Source: Rhabdophis nuchalis (taxonomy: Eukaryota; Chordata; Lepidosauria; Squamata; Natricidae). From it: a stretch of DNA of 64,000 nucleotides. Made by a program: the position numbers and the translations under genes. The notes under the pieces are model-generated. The model was not told the DNA's origin, searched no databases, and saw only the letters and a list, made by a program, of their open reading frames with translations. Location of the stretch: NCBI GenBank assembly GCA_039707465.1, contig CM077647.1:171736163-171800162 (forward strand), read 5' to 3'. Each line of letters begins with the position of its first letter. The first letter of the stretch is position 1. Shown piece by piece: positions 63,679 through 64,000 of this stretch.

Positions 63679-64000
63679 GTAAGTTGGTCCACTAATATTA
63701 CATACAAATGTACTTCTGTTGTGCTTGAGGTAGCTTCTTTTTGCTTTTATATTGGAGACCTCTTCTATTTTTATAGACCAACTGGAAAAATTAAGAAAAA
63801 AGTCTTGGATTTCTCAAGAAATGTTAGAAGCAGAGAATAGTAAATGGAAATAAGGTTCTACTTCATCTTAGTGGGATTTCCAAAAATGTTAGGATAAGAA
63901 TTTTATGAATGCCCATCTAAAATGGTCAGGCAGACTGTCATTAGTTTAGGTGGGCATTGTAGAAATTGTCCTCCTAAAGATTCTGGAGGGGAAACTGAGG
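63679..64000. other. J51 intron
   Basis: Matches 41794-42115 and 47570-47800 (GGTAGCTTCTTT, AAATTAAGAAAAA, CTAAAGATTCTGGAGGGGAAA). No constant-region exon reached. Confidence 0.75.

Overview
This window is a germline T-cell receptor alpha joining (TRAJ) cluster from a squamate reptile, most probably a snake. I find 51 J segments or J remnants, all on the + strand, about one per 1.25 kb. Most have the same layout: a recombination signal read as nonamer (usually TGTTTTTGT or GGTTTGTGT), a 12-bp spacer and a heptamer (usually CACTGTG or CATTGTG); then a 55-66 nt joining exon coding for F/W-G-x-G-T and ending in Pro plus one extra base; then a GTAAGT-type splice donor. A 12-RSS on the 5' side, tens of J segments with different 5' ends, and a uniform phase-1 splice are diagnostic of TRAJ. 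No V, D or constant-region exon and no ordinary protein-coding gene was found; the constant gene should lie downstream on the + strand.

The organism is inferred from the repeats: CR1-type LINE fragments with ATACA/AATAG pentanucleotide tails, a second LINE family starting in AATAG repeats, an L2-like LINE, an L1 3' end, a BovB piece, a tRNA-derived SINE, hAT-type foldback MITEs and kilobases of pyrimidine microsatellite. AATAG-rich LINE tails together with BovB are typical of snakes.

Layout. 0.4-10 kb: J01-J08, mixed and divergent, separated by pyrimidine tracts, CR1 and L2-like pieces and a 1.1-kb palindromic hAT element. 10.8-18 kb: J09-J18, built from repeated cassettes (a W-type J plus a Y-x-S-G-type J) and ending in a tandem triplication of a 193-bp J unit. 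19-31 kb: J19-J30, interrupted by a 5'-truncated L1 with clean target-site duplications and by L2, SINE, BovB and CR1 insertions. 31-39 kb: J-poor and repeat-rich, J31-J34. 39.7-64 kb: J35-J51, repeated cassettes alternating an F-type J (Y/F-FG) with a W-type J (ITWGSGT), with shared flanking repeats that record the order of duplications.

The segments are alternative 3' ends for one receptor chain. RAG joins one of them to an upstream TRAV, and its donor is spliced to the constant exon. About 40 look fully usable. A few are damaged in the motif or in the heptamer GTG next to the coding end. Local names J01-J51 are mine, 5' to 3', and are not official numbers.
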